Notes: generated by a model not told the origin, from the letters alone. 64,000 nt of DNA from Athripsodes cinereus (GCA_947579605.1 OX388319.1:18985447-19049446), one strand, 5' to 3'; shown: positions 22,121-33,654, counted from the stretch's first letter. Numbers and translations: made by a program.

Positions 22121-24033
22121 TTTGCTATTTCTGATGAAAATCTCCCTTTTCCCCTAGTTTTTTTTTATAAAAAAAATCGTCCATGATAACAACGTTTTTA
22201 CCCTGAGCTTTCTAGAGGAGCACTAAAGGATGTAAAATTAGAATAACTATTCAAAATTAGATATTTCTCTTTTATGAATTATTCGTAATAGAGTTCTTTG
22301 TATATAGGTAAAACTATTACGCATATTTTATCTGAACTAAAACCGTTCACTGTGTGTAAACATGGTAAAACAATTATGTAGAGCAAAATAAAGTAAACAA
22401 TAGAGAATAATAGTACAGTACGTTTGATTGGATTGATGATTGGATCAAATAGGTTGTTTGAACAAATTGAGAGATGGGCCACAAGAACCTACATTATGTA
22501 CAGAATGTATTGATATTTTATAGTTCTATCACAATTAAGTTTTATTAGGGATATTACATAAATTTGCTTATATAGCAATAAAATGTTGAAAGTAAATAAC
22601 AAAATTAATTTATTTTGGATTTTGAACATTTAGGGAAGAATACAAATAGTAACTAAACTAACTACTTGCAGTATTTTTTGTACTAATTGAAAACATTTTT
22701 TACCGTTTTAAAATGATTTTTGTAAATGAAAATTGAAACTTCCACTCTTTCGACTATCATAATTTGTACTTAAAAAATAATTTAATGAAAATTTTCTGCA
22801 TTAACATTGTCAAACAACTTTTAAACTATATAAAATAGTTAAGAATATTACTTAACAGAAACCTCATCCACACAACCAAAAGACTGTGCTAACTCCTTTA
22901 AGTAGGAAACAGGAAAGGTGTTCCAATGCTTTCGAATCGGCTAAGAGTGGTTTAAGTGCATTTTACCCAATCGCACTAATTCCTGTTTCAAACCAATATG
23001 TACGACATATGCAAAGCATACATGTCAACTAACAGCAACCTTTATGATTGTGTTCAAGACTGTTGACAAATTATCGTTGATTGTCAACCTGAAAAACAAA
23101 ATGACGCCAGAGAACTAAAATAGTATATTTTCCTATTTACGGCATTGCTTTTACACTTATATACAACAGTTTTAAATAATTCTGATTATATTTTCATAAT
23201 TAAAACGGTATTGACAAATTCAGGGCTGATTGTAAAATTTTAAAAACAGCAACTATCAACTTTACCAAATGCATAAGTTGTTTTTGGTACAAAAAAATAT
23301 TCGAATTCCTTAATTTTTACAATTGTAACTATTCCATAATTCTAGATATTTATTTTGGAAAATGAAATGTTAATCTTGATGTGTTGATCACGCAAATAGT
23401 ATTATTGTGGCTCAAAAACATTCAAATTGTATTTATGTATAGTAATAGCACGTGTCAAAAATTCTTAATTCACAACGCATTTTCAAAGAATGAATTGTTT
23501 TGAGAATACCCAGTTACTAACCGGGCAAATAATTCCTCATATTATTATAACAATAGTTTCTTGTTTGTGTTCTTAATTATATTGTATACAAAAGGGATTT
23601 TGTATTCATTGTCCAGACTACAATACAGCGATTCGTGTAGCAATAAGACGGGTCAATTGAAACGTTTTCCTCCTTTTTACTTAGTCTTTACCTCCTTTGT
23701 CATTGAAATAATACTTTATTGGGGAAACAGAATCCGAATAAATACAAAAATGTTTCATTGTCATATGAGTTTTTGATGAAATGATATTAAGACATGGCTG
23801 GTCATATCAAAACGTGATGTGAATATGAAAACACACTTTATAATATACTATTAACGTTGTTTTTGAAAACACTGGGAGAAAATTAGCATTTTCCGCTCAA
23901 AATGCACGTCAATTGAATTACTTTTTCTATTATATCAATCAATATCTTTACATCACGTTTTTTACAAAAAAAAATTATATTAATCGAGATTCCTCAGATA
24001 TTCCACTGACATTACACATTTTAAAATTTTGAC
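22121..24033. other. Long A+T-rich stretch, nothing recognised
   Basis: 67- and 71-codon ORFs at 22279-22482 and 23561-23776 show no domain. Confidence 0.5.
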
Positions 24034-24076
24034 ATCCAATTTAAAGAACTTGTATTATCTGTTCTTTAAATTGGAT
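24034..24076. repeat. Perfect 16-bp hairpin
   Basis: ATCCAATTTAAAGAAC (24034-24049) and GTTCTTTAAATTGGAT (24061-24076) with an 11-nt loop. Possibly the remnant centre of a foldback element. Confidence 0.7.
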
Positions 24077-24077
24077 T

Positions 24078-24122
24078 ATTATACTTACTTACTTTTCGTA
24101 TGGCTCGGTGTTGATGAATCTT
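24078..24122 (-). mobile_element. Short remnant shared with 29254-29300
   Basis: The minus strand has GTTAAGATTCATCAACACCG then AGCCATACGAAAAGTAAG. With a one-base shift it reads VKIH-NTEPYEK-stop, parallel to VKIYTHSKPHEK-stop at 29254. This suggests a dispersed coding end. Confidence 0.35.
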
Positions 24123-24364
24123 AACCCAACTTATACTTACATATTTTGTTGAAAATATTCTCTTTTACTTATTCCTACTGGCTAATAATTTTAACAAATT
24201 GACATAATTATGAAACCTCTAAAAAAAATTAATCATTTAAACCATGTTTAATTATTGCTCATTTGTGGGTCCTTGTTTTATTCTCTGTTTATTATGTTAC
24301 GTTATGTCTATGTATATATTATACAATACTGTTTGTGTACATTATAAAATTTATGTTTCGTAAC

Positions 24365-24411
24365 TAACGTGTTAAAGGCCCAGGCCGTGTATTGAGAATA
24401 AATAAATAAAT
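24365..24411 (+). mobile_element. Family B LINE tail
   Basis: TGTTAAAGGCCCAGGCCGTG then TATTGAGAATAAATAAATAAA is the family B 3' end (AAAGGCTCACGCCGTATATTG and AAAT units) in diverged form. Confidence 0.45.
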
Positions 24412-25387
24412 TTTGACGAAACATAATACAGTTAGGACTCTCGTTTTTCCTTAATATAGTAATATAAAGTTTGAAATATTTAATATTCTCATACATAATG
24501 TCATCAAATACATTAATAAAAACAAGAAGGGATAAACTAGTTAATATCATTTGTGACTTGTATTCGTATGAAAGAACAATTTAGAAAATACGTTCATGAA
24601 ATGTTTAATTGAGTTTTCATTTTCAATTTCATTTTTTTACTAACTGAAAGGAAAGTGAAAATGTAATAACAAGACGTTTTATTCGTTTTTCTTTATAATG
24701 TAAATTCAGACAATTCTTAGTAAAATGTCTTTGAGGTGCGCCGATCCGGAAAATCAATGTTGTGCCATATTATATTTCAAATTTGTAGTTAATAACATTT
24801 TTATTTATCTATGTAGGTACATATAAAAATAAAACTCTTTAATATTTCTATCATAAATTGCGTGTCTACAAAACAGGGATCAACTTTCTTCTTATATGTT
24901 TTTAATCATAAGCTAATATCTAAAGCTAATAATCTATTGTTTCGGTGGCAAAGGTCCTGCAAGGGCTTTTTAACCATCTGAAGTAAGTAAGGATTTAAAA
25001 AAAATTAGAAACTCTGAATTTTGATATTAATATAATTATTTTCAATCGGATAAATAGGTACAAGTTGAATATTTACTAAAATAAAATTCTACGTTAAGGT
25101 ATGGCACCTTTTATGAATGTCTTGACTCATATTGGCACAGAGATAATGAATTGTATCTTAATCACATGCAGTAAGTCCGCTAGCTTCCCTACTAGTAATG
25201 GTGTAGTAAAAAATGAAAACATAAAATTAAGATTAAGACAGCTCACAATAAGCAACCGTTGCAGTACAGTTATATTTTCGTCTTATTTAAATTGCTTTAC
25301 TTATTTGAGGAATTCATCTGAATTTTTCTAAACTTTTATTATTTAGTTTCACAAAAAGTTAAATACGTTAAGCATTCATTTTTACAT
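24412..25387. other. A+T-rich stretch, nothing recognised
   Basis: No supported feature. A 76-codon plus ORF at 25101-25331 has no motif. Confidence 0.5.
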
Positions 25388-25680
25388 ACATACATACCAT
25401 CACGCCGCTTCCCTCGCGGGGTAGGCAGAAAGGATCGAGCGCCACTTCCTTCTATCCTTGCATACATCTTTCGCTTCCGTCACTGTCATACAATTCCTCA
25501 TGCATGCTCTCCTGTTCAATGTGCTCAACACGTGACCGTCCTGTAGGATTTGATTTAAATGGTCTTGCCATTTAATCCTCGGACGTCCGCGTCTCCGAGC
25601 ACCATTCCTCTCAGCCAAATATATCTTCTTAGTCATTCTGTCCTCATTCATTCTTTCCACGTGCCCAAACCATCTTAACT
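25388..25680 (-). mobile_element. LINE-gamma C-terminus, best preserved copy
   Basis: The minus strand encodes KLRWFGHVERMNEDRMTKKI, then GARRRGRPRIKWQDHLNQIL, LNRRACMRNCMTVTEAKDV and CKDRRKWRSILSAYPAREAA before the stop (frame 25400-25660 plus upstream). GHVERM and GRPxxxW followed by DRxxWR form the conserved end of RTE-like LINE polyproteins. A CATA/TATG repeat tail lies at 25385-25396. The frame is open over about 95 codons. The element is 5'-truncated just after KLRW. Confidence 0.9.
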
Positions 25681-26080
25681 TTCATTTTTGTATATTTAAT
25701 TTTAAATTGAAAGTCGTAAAAATGCTTATTTCATTTCGGAAACTTGCGACAAATAGTTCAATCAAATTACTATCAAAAGCCTTATGCTAGCGTCCCAGTA
25801 ATCGAATTTCGACACTCTCTTCTACTCTACTTTTTTTAAACTAAAAGAACTTTTATACCAGCTTATATTGACACTGAAAACAAAATGTAATCAAACTTTC
25901 AAAAACCTATTTATTTTCATCAAACAAAACCATGTTACTCGTTTCATCATACGTCCAAAGGTGTTCTCATTTTTTTTGCCTCAAGGTACTGTAAGTTTTG
26001 GGGCAATATACAAAAGCTTCGTAGTTACATTTGTTTTACATTTGAATAAAGTCCTTGTATAATTATACAGTTATTTTCAT
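25681..26080. other. A+T-rich stretch, nothing recognised
   Basis: No supported feature. Confidence 0.5.
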
Positions 26081-26300
26081 AGCCTTAAAGTACATGCAGG
26101 CCAACCTCATTGTGTGTGTCGCTATGGAGAAACATATCTCCAGGTACGGCACAAGGTATGTGGCGGGCGCTGCCCTTTAAAAACTGCATGTATTATCTGA
26201 TAAATCTTCAGACTTCTACGCTATTCGGGTGGTCGGTGGGTCCTTTAACTGTATGTATTCTAATGGTAAAAAATCGTACCTTTTTTGTCGCAGTTCTTAA
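26081..26300. repeat. Family E dispersed repeat
   Basis: Contains CAGACTTCTACGCTATTCGG followed by GTGGTCGGTGGGTC, shared with 54466-54520 and, inverted, with 49529-49570. G+C is high in the left part (GGTACGGCACAAGGTATGTG). The nature of the family is unknown; it may be a LINE end. Confidence 0.45.
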
Positions 26301-27102
26301 TACATACAATTAGTTAGAGACATTAAATCCACATTCTTTGTTTTTTATTTAGATTCGGATCATCTACTGGAATTTCCTTGTTAATTGAAAAGAGAAGAGA
26401 AATCCTTTGAAACTTTACGCAAGCGTATCTCAACTGAAGGAAGGATATAATATTGTATGGGTTGTGTTTTCTCAGAAACGTGCTGTGGGCAGGTAGTTTG
26501 GTACGTACATTCATTATGTGAGAAGGTAGTAGTAGAAAATCCATTTAAGGTTTCTTAATGTGTAATTCTATTAAAACGAGAAATTATCCTTAATATTAAT
26601 GCGTTCATACCGTAATTTGTTAATAATTATATTAATTTACATAATAATTACCGAGATAAAGTCATATCGCCTGTTACAATCAACTCGTAAAACGCCCTCG
26701 AATTCGTAAAATAAAATTATTTTGTGTGTATAACAAAAAAGGCAATTGCATAAATCACGAAATACAAACTATTATACTTAAAGTTTGTAGCATTATCACG
26801 CTAAGAATTAAGTATATTATGGTTGATTAATGAATTGTTTTTCTTACCATACTGTGTATTTGCACGAAGTAAATTGGTTTAAAAGCATTTTATGTCACAA
26901 CATATATTAACAAAATTATGTTTATTAATATTGTTTTTTCGTAAACATTTTTATTTTAAATATATATAATTCTAATTCAAATATGTTTATTTAGGAAAAA
27001 ATATACATTTTTACTATAATAATCATTTCCTTCATAAATACACAGTAAAATATAATTAATTCCCTTACATTTGACCAGAGCTCGCGCTTTGAGGGATAAT
27101 TT
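26301..27102. other. A+T-rich stretch, nothing recognised
   Basis: No supported feature. Confidence 0.5.
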
Positions 27103-27140
27103 AATAAATAAAAACTATATTATAGTTTTTATTTATTTAT
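27103..27140. repeat. A+T-only hairpin
   Basis: AATAAATAAAAACTATA and TATAGTTTTTATTTATT form a near-perfect stem with a 1-2 nt loop. It looks like two tail-to-tail AAAT-type repeats. Confidence 0.6.
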
Positions 27141-27349
27141 ATAAGTAGGTACTCAACGAACAGTACACTGAAGTTAATTAACAATATTTCAACTTTTTTT
27201 GGTTGCTAGAAATTGCCGAAAGACAATACACCCGCCATTTGTACTATTATTTTTAGATGCAATAAAGTTTTATTTATATGATTGTTCATATCAAGGATCT
27301 TCAAAAAATTAAAATAGCTACAATAACAAAGTATAATATAATAAAAATA

Positions 27350-27618
27350 CATACATACATACATACATCTTCTTCCCCTTGTCCTAGTTGGGTCGGGGGC
27401 CCATTGCGCCTAGGTACCTCCTCCAGAGATCCCTGTCCACCGCTGCTTCCAGGACCTCTGGCCACTCCAAACCAAGTCTTTCATCACACAAGTTTGACAC
27501 CTGCCCTTGCCAGCTTCTTCTAGGGCGGCCCACCGGTCTTCTGCCCTCTCCCACAGCCTCCAAAGATCTAAGTGGTAGTCTGTCCTCTGGCATGCGGAGA
27601 ACGTGACCCAGCCATCGC
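27350..27618 (-). mobile_element. LINE-delta C-terminus
   Basis: Minus frame 27384-27644 encodes KTAQLRWLGHVLRMPEDRLP, GEGRRPVGRPRRSWQGQV and LEAAVDRDLWRRYLGAMGPR before the stop, then a GATGTATGTATGTATG tail (plus view TACATACATACATACATC). A distinct LINE C-terminal type with no second copy in the window. The coding end is open and well preserved. Confidence 0.85.
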
Positions 27619-27740
27619 AACTGCGCAGTTTTGTGGAAAACCACAGCAAGGGCTCATTCAAGAATCATAAGACCTCCTGAACAATAGGGTTTTTACAGGG
27701 TTAACCTTGAACACCTCTACTCTCTCCAGAGTTTATTTAT
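27619..27740 (-). mobile_element. LINE C-terminal remnant shared with 52470-52770
   Basis: The minus strand reads VEVFKVNPVKTLLFRRSYDS then stop, and MSPCCGFPQN beyond it. The same sequence at 52.5 kb reads VGVFKEKLKTLLFGRCYDS then stop. It abuts the upstream side of LINE-delta, so one inserted next to or into the other. Confidence 0.55.
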
Positions 27741-27860
27741 TTATTTTACATGGTACACAACAGATGAAAGACATATAAATATAAACATGTAAGCGACAAA
27801 AAACATTCCAATTTCGCAAGAGTTCGCAAATCATAAGGAATTTATCGCAAAAAAATAGAG
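27730..27860 (-). repeat. AAAT-tailed LINE 3' end, degraded
   Basis: TTTATTTATTTATTTTACATGGTACACA is a minus-strand LINE tail of the same general form as family C, without its hairpin. Confidence 0.35.
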
Positions 27861-27984
27861 TAATTGTCATTATGATGTATATATTAGATTTTTTTTGCTT
27901 GTCGTTAATGGCGCAAAAAGACCTTCTTTATTCTCACACATATTTCAGAAAAACAGTTTTGGGTTTTAAATACTATACTATACT

Positions 27985-28432
27985 AGGTATACCCTCACGG
28001 CATGTCCCAGGGGTAGGCAGAGAGAACGGAACGCCATATAGATCTATCCTTACATACCTACTTCTTTCGCTTCCTCTACATTCATCCAGTTTCTCATACA
28101 TGCATGCCGATTTCTCTTACTCAAAATGCGGCTGTCCTTAAGTATTTGCTCCACGTGGTCAAGCAAAGTAGTTTCTGGACGTCCTCGATATCTCATACAC
28201 CCCCCCTCCTTTCAGATACATACATCCTCTTTGTCATCTATTCATCGCCCATTCGCTAGACATGTCAAACCTATCGCTGATCATTTACACTCATTCAATC
28301 CAAGACAGTCTTCTGGCACGTGGTTCTTGGACGTCCGAGCTTCCTCACACCCCCTCTTTCAGATAAATACATCCTCTTCATCATTCTTTCATCGTGCATT
28401 CGCTTAACATGTCCAAACCATCCTAACTTGTA
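27985..28432 (-). mobile_element. LINE-gamma C-terminus with internal duplication
   Basis: The minus strand encodes DHVEQILKDSRILSKRNRHA and CMRNWMNVEEAKEV, then a broken end (plus view CCCTCACGGCATGTCCCAGG). The upstream part is present twice: GGACGTCCTCGATATCTCAT and GGACGTCCGAGCTTCCTCAC each precede CACCCCC..CTTTCAGATA and a CATTCGCT..ACATGTC block, about 155 bp apart. Local duplication or two fused insertions. Confidence 0.8.
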
Positions 28433-29253
28433 CCTACATACATATTATTTAAAGCTATACTCTCTTTGTGATCCGTTTTTTTTATAATTTCTTCTATATT
28501 TAATCAGACAGTATCTGCGAAAATCAGATTTTTTAATAATCCATGAATAATAAGTCATCCAATATTATTCAAGTCCATGGAATGGAATTTGTACCCAACC
28601 TTTTTATGTAAGTTTTCGATTTTCACGTGCAAGATATTTAATATTTGCAATATATAAATAAAAAAAAATTAAAATAAAGAAAAAATGGGAGTTCTATTCT
28701 TTGCCAGAAACTTCATGGAGCTGAGCAGTTTTTTTCCAGCGGCCATCACATTATCAATTTCATCCCAATCTAATCATATTCAATTTCATTCATCAAGAAT
28801 ACAAAGGAAATAAAAGAAAGTGATAGTAAAACATTGTTGACTATTTTGACACAATATAAACCAACCAAATAAACCAAAATTACTTTCAACATTTTACCAA
28901 AGTGACGAATTGAATAACATCGATTCTAAATATACTTATATAAAAAAGGTTTTTTCTTTGATATCACTATCGCCTTGTCATCGCTCAATTTATAATATTG
29001 AACATATTGTTCTCTATATTGGATATATACGAGTATTACTCCATAACAATATTACTGTCAATACATTTTCCAAATAATTTACGATATTCTAGTCTATTGC
29101 TTCAATATCCCACTCAATACAAATTGTTTTGTGAATAAAGTCGATACAGCGAGTAGGTAGGTACATAGTACGCAATACAACAAGGTAACTCCCAACTCAG
29201 ACTTTATCTGGTGACTTACACATAATATGTAACTCAATTTAACCTTACTTATC
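28433..29253. other. A+T-rich stretch, nothing recognised
   Basis: No supported feature. TAGGTAGGTACATAGTACGC near 29155 is typical of lepidopteran intergenic DNA. Confidence 0.45.
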
Positions 29254-29460
29254 TTATTTTTCATGTGGCTTGGAGTGTGTATAAATCTTCACCCGTATGG
29301 GCTGCGTCATATCCTCTAAAGTCTTGGCTCCAGCGCTGATAGCCAGTTCACCGCCTCCGGCTTCATGAAGATCCCTCTGAATCTTATGAGATGACAGTCT
29401 TACCTTCTGCACATCTCCATATTCACAATCAGGAATATCTCTTAACTTTATTAATGAGTT
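29254..29460 (-). pseudogene. Open frame ending VKIYTHSKPHEK, unrecognised
   Basis: Sixty-eight codons are open between two stops with no clear start. They include KLRDIPDCEYGDVQKVRLSS, RDLHEAGGGELAISAGAKTL and EDMTQPIRVKIYTHSKPHEK. Codon use and G+C differ from the flanks, so this was protein-coding. A diverged copy of the last 12 codons at 24078-24122 argues for a transposable element, most likely the C-terminus of a LINE. A terminal exon of a host gene is less likely. I cannot name the family. Confidence 0.4.
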
Positions 29461-29469
29461 TTATAACTC

Positions 29470-29582
29470 AACCCTATCGCCCTTCGACGCTCCTTCTGGG
29501 AGTACAGAGCAGAAGTCAGTCTCCTTAAATGCGTCTTCGTTCCGATTGGTTATGTTTTCTCAGATTATTTCGTGATGTCATT
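29470..29582 (-). mobile_element. LINE-alpha 3' end, copy 5 (degenerate)
   Basis: Plus view CGCCCTTCGACGCTCCTTCT, then GGGAGTACAGAGCAGAAGTC aligns with the LINE-alpha tail CGCCCTCAACGCTCC. The copy is short and heavily mutated. Confidence 0.55.
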
Positions 29583-29807
29583 TTCTCAAATAAAAAAAAT
29601 TCTATTTTTTTTTTGAATTTCCTTAAAACTGTAACTAATAACCGTCAAATTAATATAAACCTACCTGTAAATATTTTTATTTTTTAAACTACGATTGATA
29701 GTAAATCTTCGGTTAAAAATTCGGTTAGTCGTAAGAAATTGCGCCTCTGCAACAAAATTGCCATCTATATATTGATTGTATTTGACGTTACAGTAATAGT
29801 TACAATA

Positions 29808-29930
29808 AAAATCTTTATTGCACAAAAATGGTATACAATAGAAAAAAAATATGACCTCAGTACTACTGAACACATAATTTTATGCAATGGGCGAGTATAT
29901 CGCAGAAGCACAATATCTTCCAACTAACCA
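29808..29930 (-). mobile_element. Family C LINE 3' end
   Basis: Reverse complement reads GGTTAGTTGGAAGATATTGT, GCTTCTGCGATATACTCGCC and CATTGCATAAAATT, closely paralleling 22065-22120. Confidence 0.6.
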
Positions 29931-30299
29931 ACGTTACGATGTGTTCAAATGTAAAATTGCTTGTAATCAGCAGTAAAGAACAAGTAAATGAATAAGTATA
30001 ATATTGTTAGGTATACAACACATTAATAATGTAATTTCCTGTTGTACCTAATGAACTCCTGGATACAAGTTTTCTTTTTTTGGCTCCATGTGCGCAGTGT
30101 AACGTATCAAACTTGAATACAAACTTTAGTCTCTTGCTAGTTAGCAATCAAACTAAGGCCTTCAAAATCGTTAAACAGCCTACTTGCGTTTGAAGCTAAA
30201 CCAGATATTAATTAATATTATTTATTAAAACCATTAAGGCATTTCATACAAGTTAAATAGTCTGTTAACTAAAATGTTATTAATATACAGCTTAATCTC
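29931..30299. other. A+T-rich stretch, nothing recognised
   Basis: No supported feature. Confidence 0.5.
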
Positions 30300-30307
30300 T
30301 TTGTGCA

Positions 30308-30455
30308 ATATAAAAATGGGACCTTTAGGATGGGTAGCATACATCGCTGAACCAAACATGTTGCTCTGCTTAAACGTGATATTTGACAACAACAACCTTT
30401 TATAGGACGCTCAAAATTCTAAGGGAAAGAGTGGGAGACTTATTGTAATCCGAGA
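30308..30455 (-). repeat. Family A dispersed repeat, degraded
   Basis: AATATAAAAATGGGACCTTT, AGGATGGGTAGCATACATCG and GAAAGAGTGGGAGACTTATT follow the order of the 5' half of family A in reverse complement. Confidence 0.45.
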
Positions 30456-31539
30456 ATTCTTCAGTAGATATATTTCAAGTGCGTCAATATAAGATGTTGA
30501 ATAGGTAATAGATTTTCTAAACATAGCGTCGCGTCGGGAATATTCCCCTAGGAAATTGATTGTTACAACACTTTTCTAAAAGGAAATGAAATGCTGCAAG
30601 AGTGATGAATACAAGAAAAAGAAGTTGTAATTCAAGGGATCCATTCAAATGTTAGAGGACAAGAAAATTGTGATGATTAAAATAAAGATGAAAAGGATAC
30701 CGTACAAGTTACCCGCAAGGAATCGATATAATTTATTGCATGAAAGCACAATATGTTTGAGTATTATCTATCTACCTACCTATTGAAATAAAGAATGAAT
30801 GATATTGTGCATTCAGTAAATATGTATTGAAGTAGTTACAAGATTGAATCTGGTTTCGTTTTATGTATTCTCCTTCATTTAATATACCTATACTTTTACT
30901 GCTTGTAAGCACAATATATTTGCAAATGCAAAATTCGAATTGAGCCTTTTGAATTCAATGAAAATGCACAGTAAATAAGTTATTGTAAATAGGCAGCCTT
31001 GGTTTTTGTTACGTATACATATAATATAAGAGTCACTGTAAATATTGCAAAGATGTGGTTTATTTTCATTATGAATATTTTATTTATTGATTATTTATGT
31101 GTATATTTTCATTACGCCTACCTTTCTTGCATTGTCTTACCTTATTTTAATTGATTTTTTATTTATTTCATTCATTTTAGTCAAAGTCTGATTTATTTTA
31201 AATAACTAAGTAGTTGTTTATTCCTAAATTTTTGTTTTTAAACAACAGAAAGTACCTACTGAATTTTTTGTTGTTTAAAATTAAATTGTTTAGATTATAA
31301 TTCACTTCACTTTGAAGCATTTTTTTTATAACTTAAACATCTCTAGTACTTAAGTTAAGAATCTTTTCTGGTCTACATATTGAATGTATATTTGGTTAAT
31401 ATATTCTTTAATTTTCTGTATGATCCTGTAAAAATATAAATAAAATCAGCATTGTCACTGTATAAAAAAAATAATGTGTTGTGAAAATTTCTAGCCATCA
31501 ACGAGTAAGGAGAAGGATAACACTAACACCGTGTTTCAA
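30456..31539. other. A+T-rich stretch, nothing recognised
   Basis: No supported feature. Confidence 0.5.
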
Positions 31540-31650
31540 ACATGTTCCGTGAAGTCTCTTAAATTTATTATTTTTTATTGGTACGTAGAGAATAACTTAC
31601 ATCTTTATTACATACAGTTGATCTACTGGTTATGCAATATTATTACAAAT
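31540..31650 (+). repeat. Family A dispersed repeat, degraded
   Basis: TTTATTGGTACGTAGAGAAT, AACTTACATCTTTATTACAT and ACAGTTGATCTACTGGTTAT follow the 3' half of family A. Confidence 0.4.
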
Positions 31651-32752
31651 ATTAAATAGTGAGTACCTCCGTACGTTCCAGAACAAAAACAATTATGATT
31701 CGAGAACAATAATATTATGAGTTGTATATAGGTACATAATATGAAAACGTTGATTACTTAAAAATAGACGATAATATGATTGAAGCAAAAGTTTTTCAGT
31801 AAAGTGATAAAAAAATGTGAATCCTTGATAGAACATGTTACTAAGAATCTTATACTGTTCAAAACATTGATACGCTTGGCAGTTTTGACGATGATAATAT
31901 AATAAAAAATACACAATATTACATTTTTTGTCTGTTGAAAACATCTGCTCTTGTTTTTAGTATTCTCCCATCCAATATCTTAACACTTGAAGTATTGTTA
32001 TTCACATTTTATTCTCTTAAGTTGTTCCATTGAGGGGTTTTTGCGGTGTGAACAAAAAAATAATAACACACCAAAATATATTATTATTTTGAAACACATG
32101 CAGAGCAAATTCTCTAACGTTTTTGCTGTGGTATTCGTGCATCATTTGTTTTCTCCTCTGTGTACTATTTTGTCAAGTGTCGATTCTAAGAAATTGGATT
32201 TGGAAAATATTGAAATTACTTCTATTTTTTACTCAGCGACCATACCGACCTATTATAAAGGTGGCGTACATAAGCAAAATATTCAAAGCATTTTGGAAAT
32301 TTCACATTGCCTCTAGGTTACACTTTGAATACACGCGTTACAATCTAAGAATATATGAGGTTGAATTGATTTACGTAATCGCTACCAGTTTTTTGCAAGT
32401 AATTCTTTGTACATAATATACGATTCGTGTGTATTCAAATTGTGTATGCTTGGAAAAAAATTGTACGTTGAATACACTTTTTTAACGACCTTAGTTTGTA
32501 ACACAATAATAAAAAAACAATTCAAAATTGAAAAAAAAAAATTATTAATATTTTATCAGAATCTCTATTCTTTTGGAACGTCGCGTCGGTAGTTTTTTTA
32601 CGAAGATTTTTAAAGAGTTTGTGTTCATAAAAATATACCACCTGACTTAATATTTTTTTTAATTTGTGTATCGAGTATCATGTAATTTTTAAACTATTAG
32701 CACACAATCATATTTTTTTTATTTCTTTAATATTATTGTGGAAGTTTGTTGT
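31651..32752. other. A+T-rich stretch, nothing recognised
   Basis: Overlapping 109- and 97-codon plus ORFs (31987-32316, 32123-32416) have no domain and low-complexity composition. I regard them as chance. Confidence 0.45.
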
Positions 32753-32900
32753 GGTTAGTTGGAAGACATCGCATTTTAGCGATAAACTCGCCCTCTGTAC
32801 ATTGAATTGTATAATTGTTATTTTTATGCCACTATTTCACTATGTAATATTGTAACCAATGTACAGTAAAGAATAAAATAAATAAATAAAATAAATAAAC
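32753..32900 (+). mobile_element. Family C LINE 3' end with AAAT tail
   Basis: GGTTAGTTGGAAGACATCGC, a TTTTAGCGATAAACTCGCCC block, ATTGTAACCAATGTACAGTA and AAGAATAAAATAAATAAATA. The ATCGC/GCGAT hairpin is intact. This is the reference copy for the family in this window. Confidence 0.7.
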
Positions 32901-32904
32901 CAAG

Positions 32905-33310
32905 AAGTAAATGAAAATAACATGGAGACTTCCCCTTGCGTGAGGTAAACAACACCCTCTCGGAATGGTTTACCCTCGCTAAGGGAATGTAGCAAGGCTG
33001 TATCATGTCTCCGTGGCTGTTCAATGTATTCTTTAACTACTGCATGCGACCTTTAAAAGAGATGGATGTTGGTGTTGAACTGAATGGAAACCAGATACTT
33101 AAAAGCATTGATGTACGCAGATGATTTGGTGTGAATGGTTGAGAATGAAAGTGATTTACAAAAGATTGTGTCAGTTGCTTGTGATAATTTTAGTATGAAT
33201 GGATGAAAACGAATGTAAAGAATACGAAAGAAGCATGTAAAGATAGACTTATATGACTTTCCATTCTCTCTACTTACCCCACCTGGTATACGCCGTGAGT
33301 ATACAGATAG
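32905..33310 (+). mobile_element. Decayed LINE RT fragment joined to a LINE-gamma end
   Basis: The plus strand reads VNNTLSEWFTLAKGM, stop, QGCIMSPWLFNVFFNYCMRP, then LMYADDLV after a frameshift, the YADD catalytic motif of reverse transcriptases, and MVENESDLQKIVSVACDNFS. About 80 bp later the pattern KEACKDR and TACCCCACCTGGTATACGCC (LINE-gamma end) follows. Most of the region between RT and C-terminus is missing, so this is an internally deleted pseudogene. Several stops. Confidence 0.8.
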
Positions 33311-33398
33311 ATAAATAACACCAGTAAAAATATAAATAAATAAGTCTCGTTTCTTTCTACCCCTAGAAAGGCGTGGTTTTCAGAGAGAAATATAATTT

Positions 33399-33630
33399 AA
33401 TTAATTAAAATAAAACACTTATTTGTAGTATATCCACGGTGACTTTTTATTGGACGCGAGCCGGCTTTCAAGAGCTTCCGCTCTCATCATCAGGCTGGCG
33501 AAAAGTGATGGCGAACGGCTCGCGTCCAATAAAAAGTCACCGTGGATATACTACAAATAAGTGTTTTATTTTAATTAATTCAACATGAATTTCCACCAAG
33601 TACCGTCGGTTGAAAATATCAACTTTATAT
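33399..33630. mobile_element. Penelope-like giant hairpin, second copy
   Basis: Arms 33399-33463 and 33516-33580 (65 bp) are inverted copies. The 52-nt loop carries the left-arm part GGCTTTCAAGAGCTTCCGCT, which has lost its partner. The arms and the right flank (CATGAATTTCCACCAAGTAC, CGTCGGTTGAAAATATCAAC) match 21231-21495 with little or no divergence. So the two loci derive from one recent source, with a deletion of about 40 bp in the right arm here. Confidence 0.75.
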
Positions 33631-33654
33631 TATTTAATCTATAAATAATTATTT

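Noticed and set aside
27278..27606. Plus ORFs of 72-81 codons
   Set aside because: Antisense of LINE-delta, whose minus frame carries the conserved motifs.
31987..32416. Overlapping 109- and 97-codon ORFs as a gene
   Set aside because: Two frames open over the same stretch, no motif, and composition that follows A+T content.
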